Both the position numbers and the translations under genes were made by a program. A DNA stretch of 64,000 nucleotides from positions 2,986,942-3,050,941 of the forward strand of contig NC_081549.1 in the NCBI RefSeq assembly GCF_901000735.1. Direction: 5' to 3'. Source of the stretch: Corylus avellana (Eukaryota; Streptophyta; Magnoliopsida; Fagales; Betulaceae). Position 1 is the stretch's first letter. Every line of letters starts with the position of its first letter. Positions 25,937 through 37,336 of the stretch are shown here, piece by piece. The notes under the pieces were generated by a model. That model did not search any database. It worked only from the letters and a program-made list of their open reading frames with translations, and had not been told where the DNA came from.

Positions 25937-27301
25937 ATGGCGGCTCCTTGGCCTGTTCGTTTCGTCTCCCTCTTCTCTTTATTCATCTTATTACGATCTT
26001 GCGGAGCAAACAAACCCATCACCATCACCATCCCTCTCTCACCCTTTACCGGCCGCGCGACATCCTCAGATGATAAACGGCAAAGTACGGTCAGTTACAT
26101 TTCTACGGCGTTGCTCATCAGAGATCGCCACCTCGATTTCTCCTATCGATTTTGTCTCATATGCCCCATATTTCGGCCCCTAAGACGTCGCTCCTCATTC
26201 CCAAGACGCCCCAAAACATTCCCTCGACCTCTGCCCAAAAACCCTCTACCCGCCCGCAGACCACGAGATCCACCACCCTCTGATCCCCTCTTGCCGGGCG
26301 CTCACTATCAGAAATATCCTCCCAGTTCTGAAGAAATCCCTCTCTTCTCTGACAGCTACGGAATGTATTCGATATCTCTCAGCTTTGGAAGCCCCCCGAA
26401 GACCCTACCCTTCATGATCGACACTAGCAGTAGCGATGTTTGGTTCCCATGCGCGCCCAACTCTCTCATAGACCAAATTACAAACACCCCAAGGACATTG
26501 AATGGGAACACTCTGTTACAGACCCTGGAGTTTCCAGAGAAAACCGTGACTGATTTTCTTGTCCAGTGCTTCAACTCCTCAGCCCATCAACCTGTTGGTG
26601 TTGCCGGATTCGGTCCTGGGCCAAAATCGCTGCCTTCCCAGATGGATCTCAAGAAATTTGCCTTTTGTTTACCGTCTCACTGGTCCAACGACATGTCCGG
26701 GAGCACTCACCTTGTTTTGGACGACGGGTTGGAGACTAAAGACCTTAGCTACACACCATTATACAAGAACCCACATGTCTCTAGTTCTGATAATCATGGG
26801 TAACACTACGTAAATCTTCAAGAAATCGTTCTTGGAGACAAGCCCATTAAGGTTCCGGGAAAATTTTTGCTCCCAGATTCTGAGGGAAATGGTGGAACCA
26901 TAGTGGACTCTGGTGCAGCTTTTACATTCATGGAAAGTTCTATTTTCGAAGAGGTGGCACAGGAGTTAGAGAAGCAAATGGCTAACTATTCCAGAGCCAG
27001 TAGTGTAGGTATTCTAGGGATCTGTTTCAATGTTTCGGGTGAGAAATCTGTCTTCTACCCAGAATTAAGCTTCCAGTTTGAAGGTGGTGCCAAAATGGTG
27101 TTGCCATTGAAGAATTACTTTTTGTTGGATAATAATTTGGGCGTGGCATGCTTATCATTTGTGGAGGGTAACGAGCTGGCTAGTGTTGGTTTGAATGGCG
27201 GCCCAACGATTCGATTGGGTAACAATCAACTCCGAACCTATTACATGGAGTATGATTTGAAGAACGAGAGATCAGGATTTCAGAAACAAAGTTGCAAATA
27301 G
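25937..27301 (+). pseudogene. Nepenthesin-type aspartic protease pseudogene (copy 2a)
   Basis: Single-exon relative of the intact gene at 49625. The start is chosen at MAAPWP, the equivalent of the paralogues' starts; an upstream ATG at 25916 adds seven residues. It has a signal peptide, an Arg/Pro-rich propeptide-like segment, then IDTSSSDVWFPC, where the catalytic DTG is DTS. About 60 residues covering the Cys-rich insert and the flap Tyr are missing. One in-frame TAA at 26801-26803 sits where paralogues have a Tyr-rich strand, and homology continues in the same frame to 27298 with a second motif DSGA. The stop codon is formed by the first bases of a hAT element. Loss of catalytic Gly, flap and full-length frame argues against protease activity. 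Confidence 0.92.
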
Positions 27302-29225
27302 GGGTGCAAAGGCGGTTACGGTTAGCGGTTAGTGGCAATAACCGCTAACCGTAACCGCCCTAGCGGTTAGTAAATTTCACTAACCGCAACCGCTAACCGC
27401 CTAGCGGTTAGCGGTTAGCGGTTAGTGGCCGGTTAGCGGTTAGTGAAATAGATAACCGCCCGCTAACCGCTTTTTTAAAATTGGGCTTTTTTTTGGGCTT
27501 TTTTTTACCCTCATTTTTTTTTCTTGTATTTTTAATATCTTCTTGGGCCCAATTGCTATAAATATTTGAATTGTCATTGGATCATATGATTAAGTGTTGA
27601 TCTTATAAACTTACAAACAAACAAAAATACTTCAATTGTAGTTATAAGTAACACATTGTTTAATCCAATGTCAATTACTTAATTTGATATTATATGAATC
27701 ACATTGTCATTGTCATTGTACATGAATAATTGATTAAGTATTGGAATTGTAATTGGATCATATAGTTAAATATTTATCTTATACATTTATATTATTCAAT
27801 ATGCATATAATATAACTATAAGCAATTATATATATATATATATAATTCAAAATTGTTCAAAATTGTTAATTTTCTTTTTTTTTTCTTTCAAAAAATGGTT
27901 AAATTTCTTTTTCTAAAAAATGTTCAAAAAATACATTAATACTTCAATTGTGATTATAAGTAACACATTGTTGAATCTAATGTCAATTACTTAATTTGAT
28001 ATTATATAATCATATAGTCTCATTAAATTATATCATATGATTCATATGATTAATTATTTAAATTCTTATCATATTTACTTATAATCTTTTTTCTTTGAAT
28101 TGAACTTAATATCTAATGGTAAATGGTAATGTTCAAACTCCTAAATCCTAAATTCCTAAAGTATCTAATAATGCTTTAATTAAATTGTAGACTTGTAGTT
28201 ATAAGTAACATATTGTTTAATTCAATTGAATCAATTGTGATTATCATTGTACATGAATCATATGATTAACTTGTAGACTTATGACTTATGAGTTATGTCA
28301 TATTATATATGTATTATTTATTATTATATAATCATATGATTTAATGATCAAGTCATCATGTGATATAATCATATCAATTATAGTGATAATATATAAATTA
28401 CTAAAATTATAATGATAATACATTAATACTTAAATTGTGTTTATAAGTAACACATTGGTCATTGTTTAATCCAATGTCAATTACTTAATTTGATATTATA
28501 CGAATCATATCATCATTGTACATTAATAATATGATTCACTTGAAGTCTTGAATAAAGTATTTGAATTGTCATTGAATCATATGATTAACTATTGATATTA
28601 TACATTTATATTATTCATATACATATGTAGACTTATATAGACTTATAGGTTTATAACATACATTGGAAATAAGTCTCTAGATATTTAATTGTTGTATTAG
28701 TATGAATTAGTATACTTATGAGTTATGTCATATTATATATGTATAATTTGTTATTATATAATCAAATGATTTAATAATCAATCTCATGTGATATAATCAT
28801 ATAAATTATAGTGATAATATATTAATACTCAAATTGTGATTTAATTATTTTTTTAAAAAAATTGTGATTTAATGATCAAGTGATTATATGATATAATCAT
28901 ATAAATTATAGTGATAATATATTAATACTCAAATTGTGATTTAATTATTTTTAAAAAAATTGTGATTTAATGATCAAGTGATTATGTTATATGTATAAAT
29001 ATTTTTATAATTATAATTATAAAAATATATTATATAAAAAGGCGGTTAGCGGTTAGCGGTTACGGTTAGTAGACCCAATAACCGCTAACCGCTAACCGCT
29101 AGGCGGTTATGGCGGTTAGGCGGTTAGCGGTTAATGCGGTTAAACGGTTAGGCGGTTAGGCGGTTGGCGGTTATAGCGGTTAGCGGTTAGCGGGCGGTTA
29201 AAAACCGCCCGCCTTTGCACCCCTA
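27299..29225. mobile_element. Non-autonomous hAT element B (copy 1)
   Basis: Starts TAGGGGTGCAAAGGCGG and ends CCGCCTTTGCACCCCTA, a 17-bp near-perfect terminal inverted repeat. Same family as element A (shared GGTTAGCGGTTA subterminal arrays). The left flank is GTTGCAAA, but the right flank is GTGTCTCG, so no target duplication is present here, unlike copy 2. Non-coding and AT-rich inside. Confidence 0.88.
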
Positions 29226-30560
29226 GTGTCTCGAGTAGAGGAACGTGTAGCCATGAAGGAAGCCACAAAGGTTGTACACACCCCACATAAAGCTGCTACA
29301 TGGTGTAGTGGGGTGTGCAACACTGTGCAACACTTTTTTGATAAAGTGTGCGGAGTTTAGCGATTGCGGAATGATGGTGTATGCGGAGCACAGCTGGTTG
29401 CGGTTGATGCACAACCACTGTTAAACTATAATTATATATTTCATATAATTAGGAGTGTAAACTAACCTAAGTTGCATAAAGTTACCCCCTCCCCCCAAAA
29501 AAAAGAATCGATGCCATTGAATGTGTTGGGTCATGGATCGGCCACATAAAGCCCAACAGGCCTCTAGGTCTAGTCCAATGTACTAACTCGTTAAGACCTG
29601 GCCTAAGTCGAGACTTAATAAGCCTAGTCCGATACATGGTCAGCTTATTGAGGGTAAAACAGTCTTTTACCGAGGACACAATAGTCTTTCGGCTACTAAA
29701 AAAAACCCACTCAAACGTAGGATTCACCCAATGCCCAAACAACAGCACCCACGTTTGCCAGAACGTGGCACAGCTAGCTATCAACGTCCAATCAAGACAC
29801 GTGCACCTGAGGATTACTCGAGCACCCATGTTCAACACCAAGCGTGACCGAGCCACCCACTAACACATGAGATCGTAGAGTAACCCAAACCCACGATCCA
29901 GTTCGCCAACATGGCACATGTGGATTCCGGGGGCTCCAATTCATTATTTGTGTTGGGAGATAAAGTGGTTATGGAGTTTTTAATAAGAATACATTAATAT
30001 ATATAATTGAACACAACTTTAGCCCAAAAGCCTAAGCTAATAGGCTAAGGTCTACTTAGGTATATTAAACACTATTTTTCTTATATATTTCTCAATGTGG
30101 GACACAACACTTACAAGTGCACTTACAACAATTTGGTCTCAAAATCACTTATTGACTTAGGCATCAGAGCTATCCCCTGCCGGCACACCCCGGTAGCTCT
30201 TATCCTATTGTTTGTTATTCTTTGCAGTCCGACGACTCTTTAGACATTGTGCCACTCCTTGGACATCATGCCACGTCACTCCTCGAAAAATTGTCATCAA
30301 CATATGACTCCAACTGCGCAAGACGTCCGTGTAATGACACACACCCAAATTCATGAACTACTCCTCTTCTAGTCGTCTCTATGCCCCATTACAAAGAGAT
30401 GTAGAACGCAATACAATAAGTGTGAATGTGAAATACGAGCCTTCAAGGACGACGCATGTGTTATAAATAAAGGCATGGTAAAAGGTCCCAATCAAGTCTC
30501 CTAATTGTTATTGGCCTCTTGCCCTATCTTTTCTCCGCCAATCATCACAATTAAATTTAA
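29226..30560. mobile_element. Degenerate LTR-retrotransposon-like sequence
   Basis: A moderately GC-rich stretch without intact frames. It includes CTTATTGACTTAGGCATC followed by CCGGCACACCCCGG, a word pair I associate with Gypsy-type LTR ends; this is recollection, not a search. It is interrupted by a solo LTR at 29951-30130. Boundaries uncertain. Confidence 0.35.
29951..30130 (-). mobile_element. Solo LTR, TRIM-related
   Basis: 180 bp with ends TGTTGGGAGA and CACTTACAACA, flanked by a perfect 5-bp target duplication ATTTG (29946-29950 and 30131-30135). On the minus strand it shares TGTGTCCCACATTGAGAAA and TTAGCTTAGGCTTTTGGGCT with the LTRs of the TRIM at 38041-38546. It therefore belongs to the same family, in opposite orientation, reduced to one LTR by recombination. 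Confidence 0.85.
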
Positions 30561-31102
30561 GGGGAAACTTCATTGAAGACCCCTGAACTTTCACCCGTTT
30601 TGAAATACCCTCATAAACTTTAAAATATCTCAATTTAGTCTCCTGAACTTTCAATTGCTCTCAATTTGGACCCACTACAAAAAACAGGGTGTTTTTTGAC
30701 GTGACAAACACTAACACACTTTTTGCTACGTCAATAATTATTGACGTGGCTACAGTGACACGTCAATAAAAAATTTATTGACGAGGCGCATTTCCGCACG
30801 TCAATAATTATTGACGTGTCGAAATGCCATGTCAATAATTATTGACTTATTAAAATGCCACGTTAATAATTATTGACGTGTCATTTTGACACGTCAATAA
30901 TTATTGACGTGCCATTATTTCACACGTCAAAAATTAATTAGTTAATAATATTAATTATTTCTTTTAAAAAAATATTAGATAACAAAATTTAATTGGTACT
31001 TATATTAAGTAACAAAATTTAATTTGTATATATATATATATTTGAATTGGTGTTCCAAGATTTCATTAAAAAGCTAAAAAAACCAGTACACAAACGATTA
31101 CA

Positions 31103-31207
31103 TATTAATTGGGAAGTCCTCTTTCCAAATCTTGTTTTCCCCTAAAACAAGAGCCAACTTGTGAGCAGCCTCATTTGCCTCTCGTTTCACATGATGCACA
31201 GTAATGT
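31103..31207 (-). pseudogene. RNase H-like (RVT_3) fragment captured in the CACTA
   Basis: Minus-strand translation reads ITVHHVKREANEAAHKLALV and continues to WKEDFP. The HVKREAN..AH.LA pattern is the C-terminal end of the RNase H-like domain found in plant LINE-derived proteins. Only about 35 residues are present, so this is a fragment. A word TTGGTGTTCCAAGATTTCATT occurs on either side, at about 31049 and 31243 (one base over 20 is shared; quoted length is the core), so the fragment may have arrived with a small duplication. Confidence 0.55.
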
Positions 31208-31419
31208 CTTAAAAGGAGCCGAGCACATATATATTTTTGAATTGGTGTTCCAAGATTTCATTAAATCTCTTGCCCATTGCTGGATAACCTTCTGGCACCC
31301 AGTTTGCTTTCTTCTAAAAACTTGCCAAGGATCTTTGTGTTGATATCTCCTAGCACAGGACTCTTGCACTACCTTGTTGAAATCTCCACATTTTAATTTA
31401 TGGTTATTAATTAATAGGA

Positions 31420-31721
31420 GGTAACAAAATATATATGGTTATTAATTAATTAATAATAAAAATTATGCAATGCTTTTACTATATATGGTTATTCTACGTG
31501 CTTAATTTGTATTCTTTAATTTATTTGGAAATAATTAATATTAGGTAACAAAATATATATGGTTATTAATTAATAATAAAAATTATGCAATGCTTTCACT
31601 ATATATGGTTATTATATATATGTACTTAATTTGTATTCTTTAATTTATTTAGAAATAATTAATATTAGGTAACAAAATATATATGGTTATTAATCAATAA
31701 TAAAATTATGCAATGCTTATA
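31420..31721. repeat. Tandem repeat, about 124-bp unit
   Basis: Two full units and one partial unit, each starting AGGTAACAAAATATATATGG and containing TTATGCAATGCTT and AATTTGTATTCTTTAATTTA, begin near 31420, 31545 and 31669. They lie inside the CACTA element. Confidence 0.8.
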
Positions 31722-33160
31722 TGATTACTTTCTTAACGTGTCACATGTCAATAATATATTGACGTGTCTACTGTGGACACGTCAAAAAATCCCATCGAGA
31801 TACGCGACCCCCCAGCTGGACCCCTTTTTGTTTTTTGTTTTTTCTGTCATTTTTCCTCTTTTTCTTTCTCCACCCACCCACAGCCTTCCGTTTGAAATAA
31901 GTTTGATGGGATTTGTTAATTTTGTCAATTTTTTTTCTTTTCCTCTTATTGAACAGATCTCCTCCTGCGTGCGCCCATCAGCATGTGTTTAGTGTGTGTG
32001 TGTTTTTTTTTTCTTCTTCTTCTCACGCGAGTCACACCCGCCTCCCTTGTTTGTAGCCTAAACAAAAGAAAAGAAAAGAAGAGAAGGAACCTGCAGAGAA
32101 GAGGAGAAAAGGTGAAGAAGAAAGAGAAATGGAGAGAGAAGGGAAGGGGGGTGAATATTTGGGGATTTTAAGCTATAAATGATTGAATTTTAGTTATTTT
32201 AGATCTATTAGTCTCTTATATAGAATTTTTTTTTTTGTTAAATTTGCTAACCCACTTTTAGATTTGTTCTTCCACATTATTTTGGGGGTTTGAAGTATTT
32301 TAGGAATTTCTACCGGATGTTTAGAGATTGGAGTTGTGTAGTGAATTTATGATGAGATTTTGAGAATTTTCCTTCAATAGTTAGATATATATGGGTGTTC
32401 AACATTTGTAGGGATTTATATGGGTTTTGAGTTGCAACTGGATTTTTGATGATAAATTAAACATGAAGTAAATTTAATTGAAAAAAAACTTTCAGAAATT
32501 TTTTTAAATAATTTTTTAAACTTTAGTGACGTGTCAAAAAGTGGCATGTCAAAAAATTTATTGACGTGTCAGAAATAATTTTTTTGATGTGCCATTTTTT
32601 GACACATCAATAATTTATTGACTTGTCAAAAAATGACACGTTAGAAAATTTTTTTTGATGTGCCACTTTTTGACATGTCAATTTATTGACGTGTTAAAAG
32701 TGACACGTCAAAAAATCACCATTTTTTACACCCATAATTTTAACGCCCAACACATGTCAATAAATTTTAGTGACATGTCAAATCACCTAACACGTCAAAA
32801 ACTACCTTAAGGAAAGAATTCATTTTTTGTAGTGACCCCTCCGTCAATTTTAGCTGTTAAAAATACAAAAAAAAAAAGACCAAAATATTCCTAATTTTGG
32901 TTTTGGGATATTTTGGTCTTTTTTAAAAATAAAAAAAAGGTTTTGGAAGTTGAAATTTTATACAAAAGTTAAGGGTATAAACATCATGTAATGTTTAAAA
33001 TCTGACGGAGGAGTCCAAATTGAGAGCAATTGAAAGTTCAGATGACTAAATTGAGAGATTTTGAAGTTTAGGTAGGGTTTATCAAATTGGGTGGAAGTTC
33101 AGGAGTCTTCAGTAAGTTTTTTCTAAATTTAATTATTAAGGTACACATTTAGGCAAGGAA

Positions 33161-33325
33161 AATGGTAGGTGTTCTTTTAGTGTTCTTATAGTATTATCTC
33201 AATTGTGATGTGACTTTTAAAATTATCGTTGAATTTGAAATTATCATTATTGACTTTTAATTTATTGATAATTTTAAATCCACATCACAATTGAGAGGAC
33301 ACTAAAAAAATACCTAACATTTCTC
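33161..33325. mobile_element. Foldback MITE
   Basis: The left arm ATGGTAGGTGTTCTTTTAGTG...CTCAATTGTGATGTG pairs with the right arm CACATCACAATTGAGAGGAC...AATACCTAACATTT. About 165 bp and non-coding. Confidence 0.65.
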
Positions 33326-35450
33326 TTTTGACAAGTCACAAATGCATAAATGCCTTTCCAAGTATGCCGGCCACTACAGTGAGAGGTTAAAGACTAATAA
33401 GAGGGTGTGAATTATCTTGACAAATCCATGGTCTTCTTCTGATAGAGCTTCCCATTTCTTTGACAAGTCCACGGACCAAGTCATTGATTTGAGTTCATAT
33501 TCAGTCTTCTTCTCATATTTGGCTTTATATCACGTAGAGAGCTGGTCTTCAACTGACTCACGTTTGGTTTTCTTAATCTGAGATACGTACAAAGCTTATG
33601 CAATTTTCTTAACGCGTGCTTTTGTCACGTCATGTTTTGTCTTTTTGGCTCTCCTAATCAAATTCATCTGCCATTTGTATACAAAATTCTATAACTTCTT
33701 CGTTAACTATTATGTGTTAGGGTTGCTAACGGTTTAACGGTCACTAACTATAAAGAGGGCATTTTGGACATTTTAACAAAAATGGGAAAATTAAAGGGGC
33801 TAAAACATAAAATATTTCCATTGCAAGTTTTTAAATTTGGAGATTATAATTACAAAAAATGCTTATATTTTGTGTAAATGAAGTTTTTTCCTTTTTTTAA
33901 AGGGTGTTGTTAGGGTATTATAGCTTTTAGTATAAGTCTTTTATAAATTTACTTGACATTGTGCATTACTTACCAAGTTAGCTAGCTTTTAAACGACTAA
34001 ATTTATAAATCACATTTTATTACTTAATTTTTTTTTAAAATCCATGTGGCACTAAGTGAACTCATGAAAACTATCACCATTCGCATTAGTTTGTATAAAG
34101 AAAATATTTGGAGTAATATAGTTTCCACTATAGTCCTTTAGAAATTCACGTAGGAGTTTATATGATTTTTCACTTGTTGAAAATAAATAAATAAATAAAG
34201 TAAAAAATTTGACAAATAAATTTAATTATTTAGATTTAACAATTCATGTTGGTGTTACCTCCTTGGTTTATCAATTAAACTTTCCTTTTCAAATTTTGCC
34301 TAGTTTATCTTATTTCAACATCTTGGACAATTCAGATTATACGGTTCGAGACGATTACAACCTTAACCCGTAATGTTGATAAGCATTTTTTTTTTCTTTG
34401 AATTTTCAACAACAGGTAGAGATTTGGTGTTTTGCTTTTGAAGTTGACTAATATTAGAAGCCACAATTTTTTGTGGTTTACTTTTAAAAGAACTTTTCAA
34501 TCGGTCATTGTTAAACAAAAAGTGAAATTACTTTTATAGTTCCATATTCAATAAATAGAGATAATACTTCCGTTTATGTTCGGTCCACAAAATTAATAGA
34601 GACACTTGTTCATAATATTATTTAAGAATTCTTTTATAAATTGACATAATAATTCACAATTGATACAATAATTAAATAAAACATTTTAATTTATTTATAG
34701 CTAACTTATCAATCATATACACTTAATTATAGGTTGTCATGTAAGCTCTAAACATTTATAGGGAGCTCTTCTAATTTATCTTTTTATCTAAAAACTCGAA
34801 AAAATTCACAAAAATGACCATTTAACAAGCAGTTTACTCTATTTTAAATTTAACTTTTGTAAGAACATTCTTAATAAGCTCTTCAAATTTTGCTTTTCTT
34901 TAAAAATTTGAGAAAACTCATAAAATAGTCATTTAACAACTCTCTACTTTATTTCAAATTTAACTTCTGTCAACAAAGCTCTCCAAATAAATAAAGTGAA
35001 AGTTGCTTAGTTTTTTTCAGTTTATTTATTCGTTTTCTCTCTCTAAAGAATTAAAAAATAATATTTAATTAAAGTAGAAAAATATTCAGAGAGCCTGATG
35101 TTTTTTAAAAGTGACATTTCAAATGAGAAAAAGTTAGGTTTCTCTTCAAATTTAACTTTTGTTGGAAGAGATCATAGACAATACACAAGCTCTATAAATA
35201 TCAAGAGTCAAAAAAAACAAAAACTATTTAGTATTTTAAGCTTATATATTCATTTTTCTTCTTTAAGTGTACCAAGAACAAATAAAGAATTACTTAAATA
35301 AAAGTACAAAGAAATAATTAAATAAGAATAAAAAATTAATTAAAATAGAGAGTTTATGAATTTCTCAAGAGTAGCTTTCAAAATTTTAATTTTTTTAAAT
35401 TTAACTTGAGTCAAGAAGGAGTGGGCCGAGTGGTCCAAGTCTGGAAAATA
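33326..35450. other. Intergenic DNA
   Basis: AT-rich. Loose direct repeats lie at about 34775-34870 and 34880-34975 (shared ATTTAAC..TTCT/TTTGT and CATTTAACAA words). No gene is recognised. Confidence 0.4.
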
Positions 35451-36609
35451 AATTACGAAAACGATCCGAGCATTTTCCTTTCTTTCAGAGAATTGCTCCG
35501 AAAATGTCAGAATACAAGCAGGGAGACGAAGAGGCCCTTTCTTCTTCCTGTCGCTATAAGCCTATACTTATTGACTACTTGTTAAAGTTTTTGGTTAAAA
35601 ACACGCGACTCTGCGAAGACTTCTGTTTGTTCTGAATCCCAGAAGAGAATCCACCATGTCCTTCATTCTATGAGCTTTACTAGTTTACCTTCAATGGTAC
35701 TTCTTTTCACAAACTTTGCTTTCTCTGCTACTCCTTCCTCGTGCTACTTTTCCTGTCTGGGTTCGCTGTTATTGAAGTGTTCTTGGCCTCCTCCTCCTCC
35801 TCCTCTTGGCTCATACGGTACGAATGTTACTGAAACTCAACTGGGTAGCCATGGGATTTCTTCGTTGGTAGTAGCATATCTGCCGTTTGAGCAGCTGGGT
35901 CAGATTATTTTCACCCGTATTTTGCTCTATTATTCCTCTGCATAACAATCTGGCTCTGTTACTCCCCTCTTAGCTTGTTTTGTGCGAATATCGTTTGTAA
36001 TTTCTCGTTTTCATCTGGGTTTGCGTTTACTGTACTATTTGGATTTTAAGCCTTGCTTGTTGCCTTAGGATCCAAGCTCGGACAGTTATGTGCTTGACTG
36101 TTAGGTGTATAATATGATATTGTGAATGCATCATGCATGTTGATATTGGTATCACAATTTTGTTGCTCTTTCTATGTTCATTCTGTGACAACGGAAGGAG
36201 CCGCAATTCTCTGTGATTGAGTAATGTAAATCATGGGTTTGTTGCGACTTTTGTTATGGTAAAAGACCTCTCTTTCTCAGTCAACGTGGCAACTGAAGTG
36301 TGGAAATCATTTTACACGCAGCTTAAAAAGCATTCGTGTAACCAAAGAGAGGTCTTTTACAATTTTTTTTTTTTTGTTTTTTTGTTTTTTTGTTTTGGAT
36401 CTGCAACCAGGGCAGTTGGTTTCGTCTTTTTATTGTTTCTTGTTGTCTGAGTTACATCTTTCTGTTTTTATTTAGTTTGATATTATGACTACGTTAAATA
36501 TTCTACATTGTTGGATTTGTTAAATTCTGTAACGAACACTCAGTTTAAACAATCAATTTATTTTTTATTTTTTATACCAATTTGCAGATTAAGGACACGG
36601 CATTATTAG

Positions 36610-37336
36610 ATGGAGAACAATGGTGCTGAAATTGTGGAGCTTACATATTATTGTACCATTAAGGTAAACATTCATTTCTTGCCACTTGAGGCTTTATCTC
36701 AACTGGTGAAGGGGTCGGTTGGGGTAGGCGTAGGTTTCAATCCAACTCTAATCAATGAAGAAGTTAGTTATTTGATGTGGCCTTAGATCCAGACTTCTTT
36801 CATTGACTGGACCAAAAAATAGAGCTCGTCTATGCTGAAATATAAGTCATTCACAATGTCAGCTTTTCTTTAGCGACCTTTTCCCAACCCTGTTGGAGGG
36901 CTCTGGGTTAGAGTTCACAGTATGCCCCCTCTTGGCACCAACTGGTTTTGCTGGAATTTGACATCAGTTCATAGAGAATTGATCCTAAGCTGGCAGCCAT
37001 TTATAGAATGTATTAAAGTTTTGTGGATCATTATTTTGAACCATATGGGGATAAGGCTTGATGGTTCTCTCATTTTAATCTTTTAACTTGGTAATTCACA
37101 ATTTTCCTGTTATGGTACAACTTTAAGACTATATATTACATTGGATGCAGGTTCATCGTTTGATGTGTTTAGAGCTCAAGAAATTTATTGACAGAATCAC
37201 AGAAATATTTTCAGCCATCGAGTCTGCCCGACCAAGATGCAAACCAGGCATACAGGCATTATGCTCATTACAAGACACAATGGATAAAGCAAAAATACTT
37301 ATCCAGCTCTGCTCAGAGTCTAGTAAACTCTACCTG
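36610..37336 (+). CDS. U-box E3 ubiquitin ligase, N-terminal exons only (PUB5-like)
   Basis: Exon 1 (36610-36663, 18 codons) and exon 2 (37151-37336, 62 codons) join in phase through a GT-AG intron. Exon 2 has VHRLMCLELKKFIDRI, ARPRC, GIQALCSL and CSESSKLYL, the conserved N-terminal helical region of plant U-box proteins such as PUB5, PUB6 and PUB45. A donor follows exactly after SSKLYL, the usual exon end there. An acceptor at 36586-36587 suggests a 5'-UTR intron. The U-box and ARM repeats, which should follow as AITG..., are not found before the gap at 38574 nor elsewhere in the window. The gene is therefore either cut off at the contig end or truncated. If whole, it would encode an E3 ligase of the cytosol or nucleus. 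Confidence 0.8.
36690..36830 (+). repeat. Possible SINE in U-box intron
   Basis: TTTATCTCAACTGG followed by GTAGGTTTCAATCCAAC resembles a degenerate A-box/B-box pair of a tRNA-derived SINE. Boundaries and target duplication are not evident. Confidence 0.3.

Larger units (their letters stand above)
23592..29225. repeat. 5.6 kb repeat, copy 1
   Basis: Matches 38674-44284. From 23592 to 27298 the two copies keep a constant offset of 15082 bases, and every stretch I compared is identical. The remainder (the second hAT element) has indels and SNPs. To the right, copy 1 continues with GTGTCTCGAG, while copy 2 continues with the original gene flank. Confidence 0.95.
30673..32834. mobile_element. 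Non-autonomous CACTA (CMC) element
   Basis: Begins CACTACAAAAAA and ends TTTTTTGTAGTG, the diagnostic CACTA termini, with 3-bp target duplication ACC (30670-30672 and 32835-32837). Both subterminal zones carry many TGACGTGTC/GACACGTCA repeats in both orientations, typical transposase-binding arrays. No transposase is present. The 2162-bp interior includes an RNase H-like fragment (minus strand), a tandem repeat and a CT/GA-rich stretch. Confidence 0.9.
30561..33124. mobile_element. Foldback element containing a nested CACTA
   Basis: The left arm GGGGAAACTTCATTGAAGAC...CAATTGCTCTCAATTTGGAC pairs with the right arm GTCCAAATTGAGAGCAATTG...GTCTTCAGTAAGTTTTTTC. It is flanked by TAAATTTAA on both sides (8-9 bp), consistent with a Mutator-like 9-bp target duplication. 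The CACTA element at 30673-32834 split the left arm from the centre. Related by its terminal GGGGAAACTTC to the element at 56074-56820. Confidence 0.8.

Noticed and set aside
29041..29220. CRISPR-like or satellite array suggested by repeated GGCGGTTAGCGG words
   Set aside because: Repeats lack regular spacers, occur in both orientations and sit at the termini of hAT elements, so they are subterminal transposon repeats. Telomere-like TTAGGG periodicity is also absent.
23895..29225. hAT elements A and B acting as a composite transposon that moved the protease gene as a unit
   Set aside because: The outer flanks do not match: TTCACAGA left of A, GTGTCTCG or GTTGCAAA right of B. Each element also has its own inner flank duplication (A on both sides, B on both sides in copy 2), so they inserted separately.
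35418..35445. tRNA-Ser/Leu gene suggested by GGCCGAGTGGTCCAAG
   Set aside because: Only the D-arm-like part is present. There is no anticodon stem, T-arm or matching acceptor stem.
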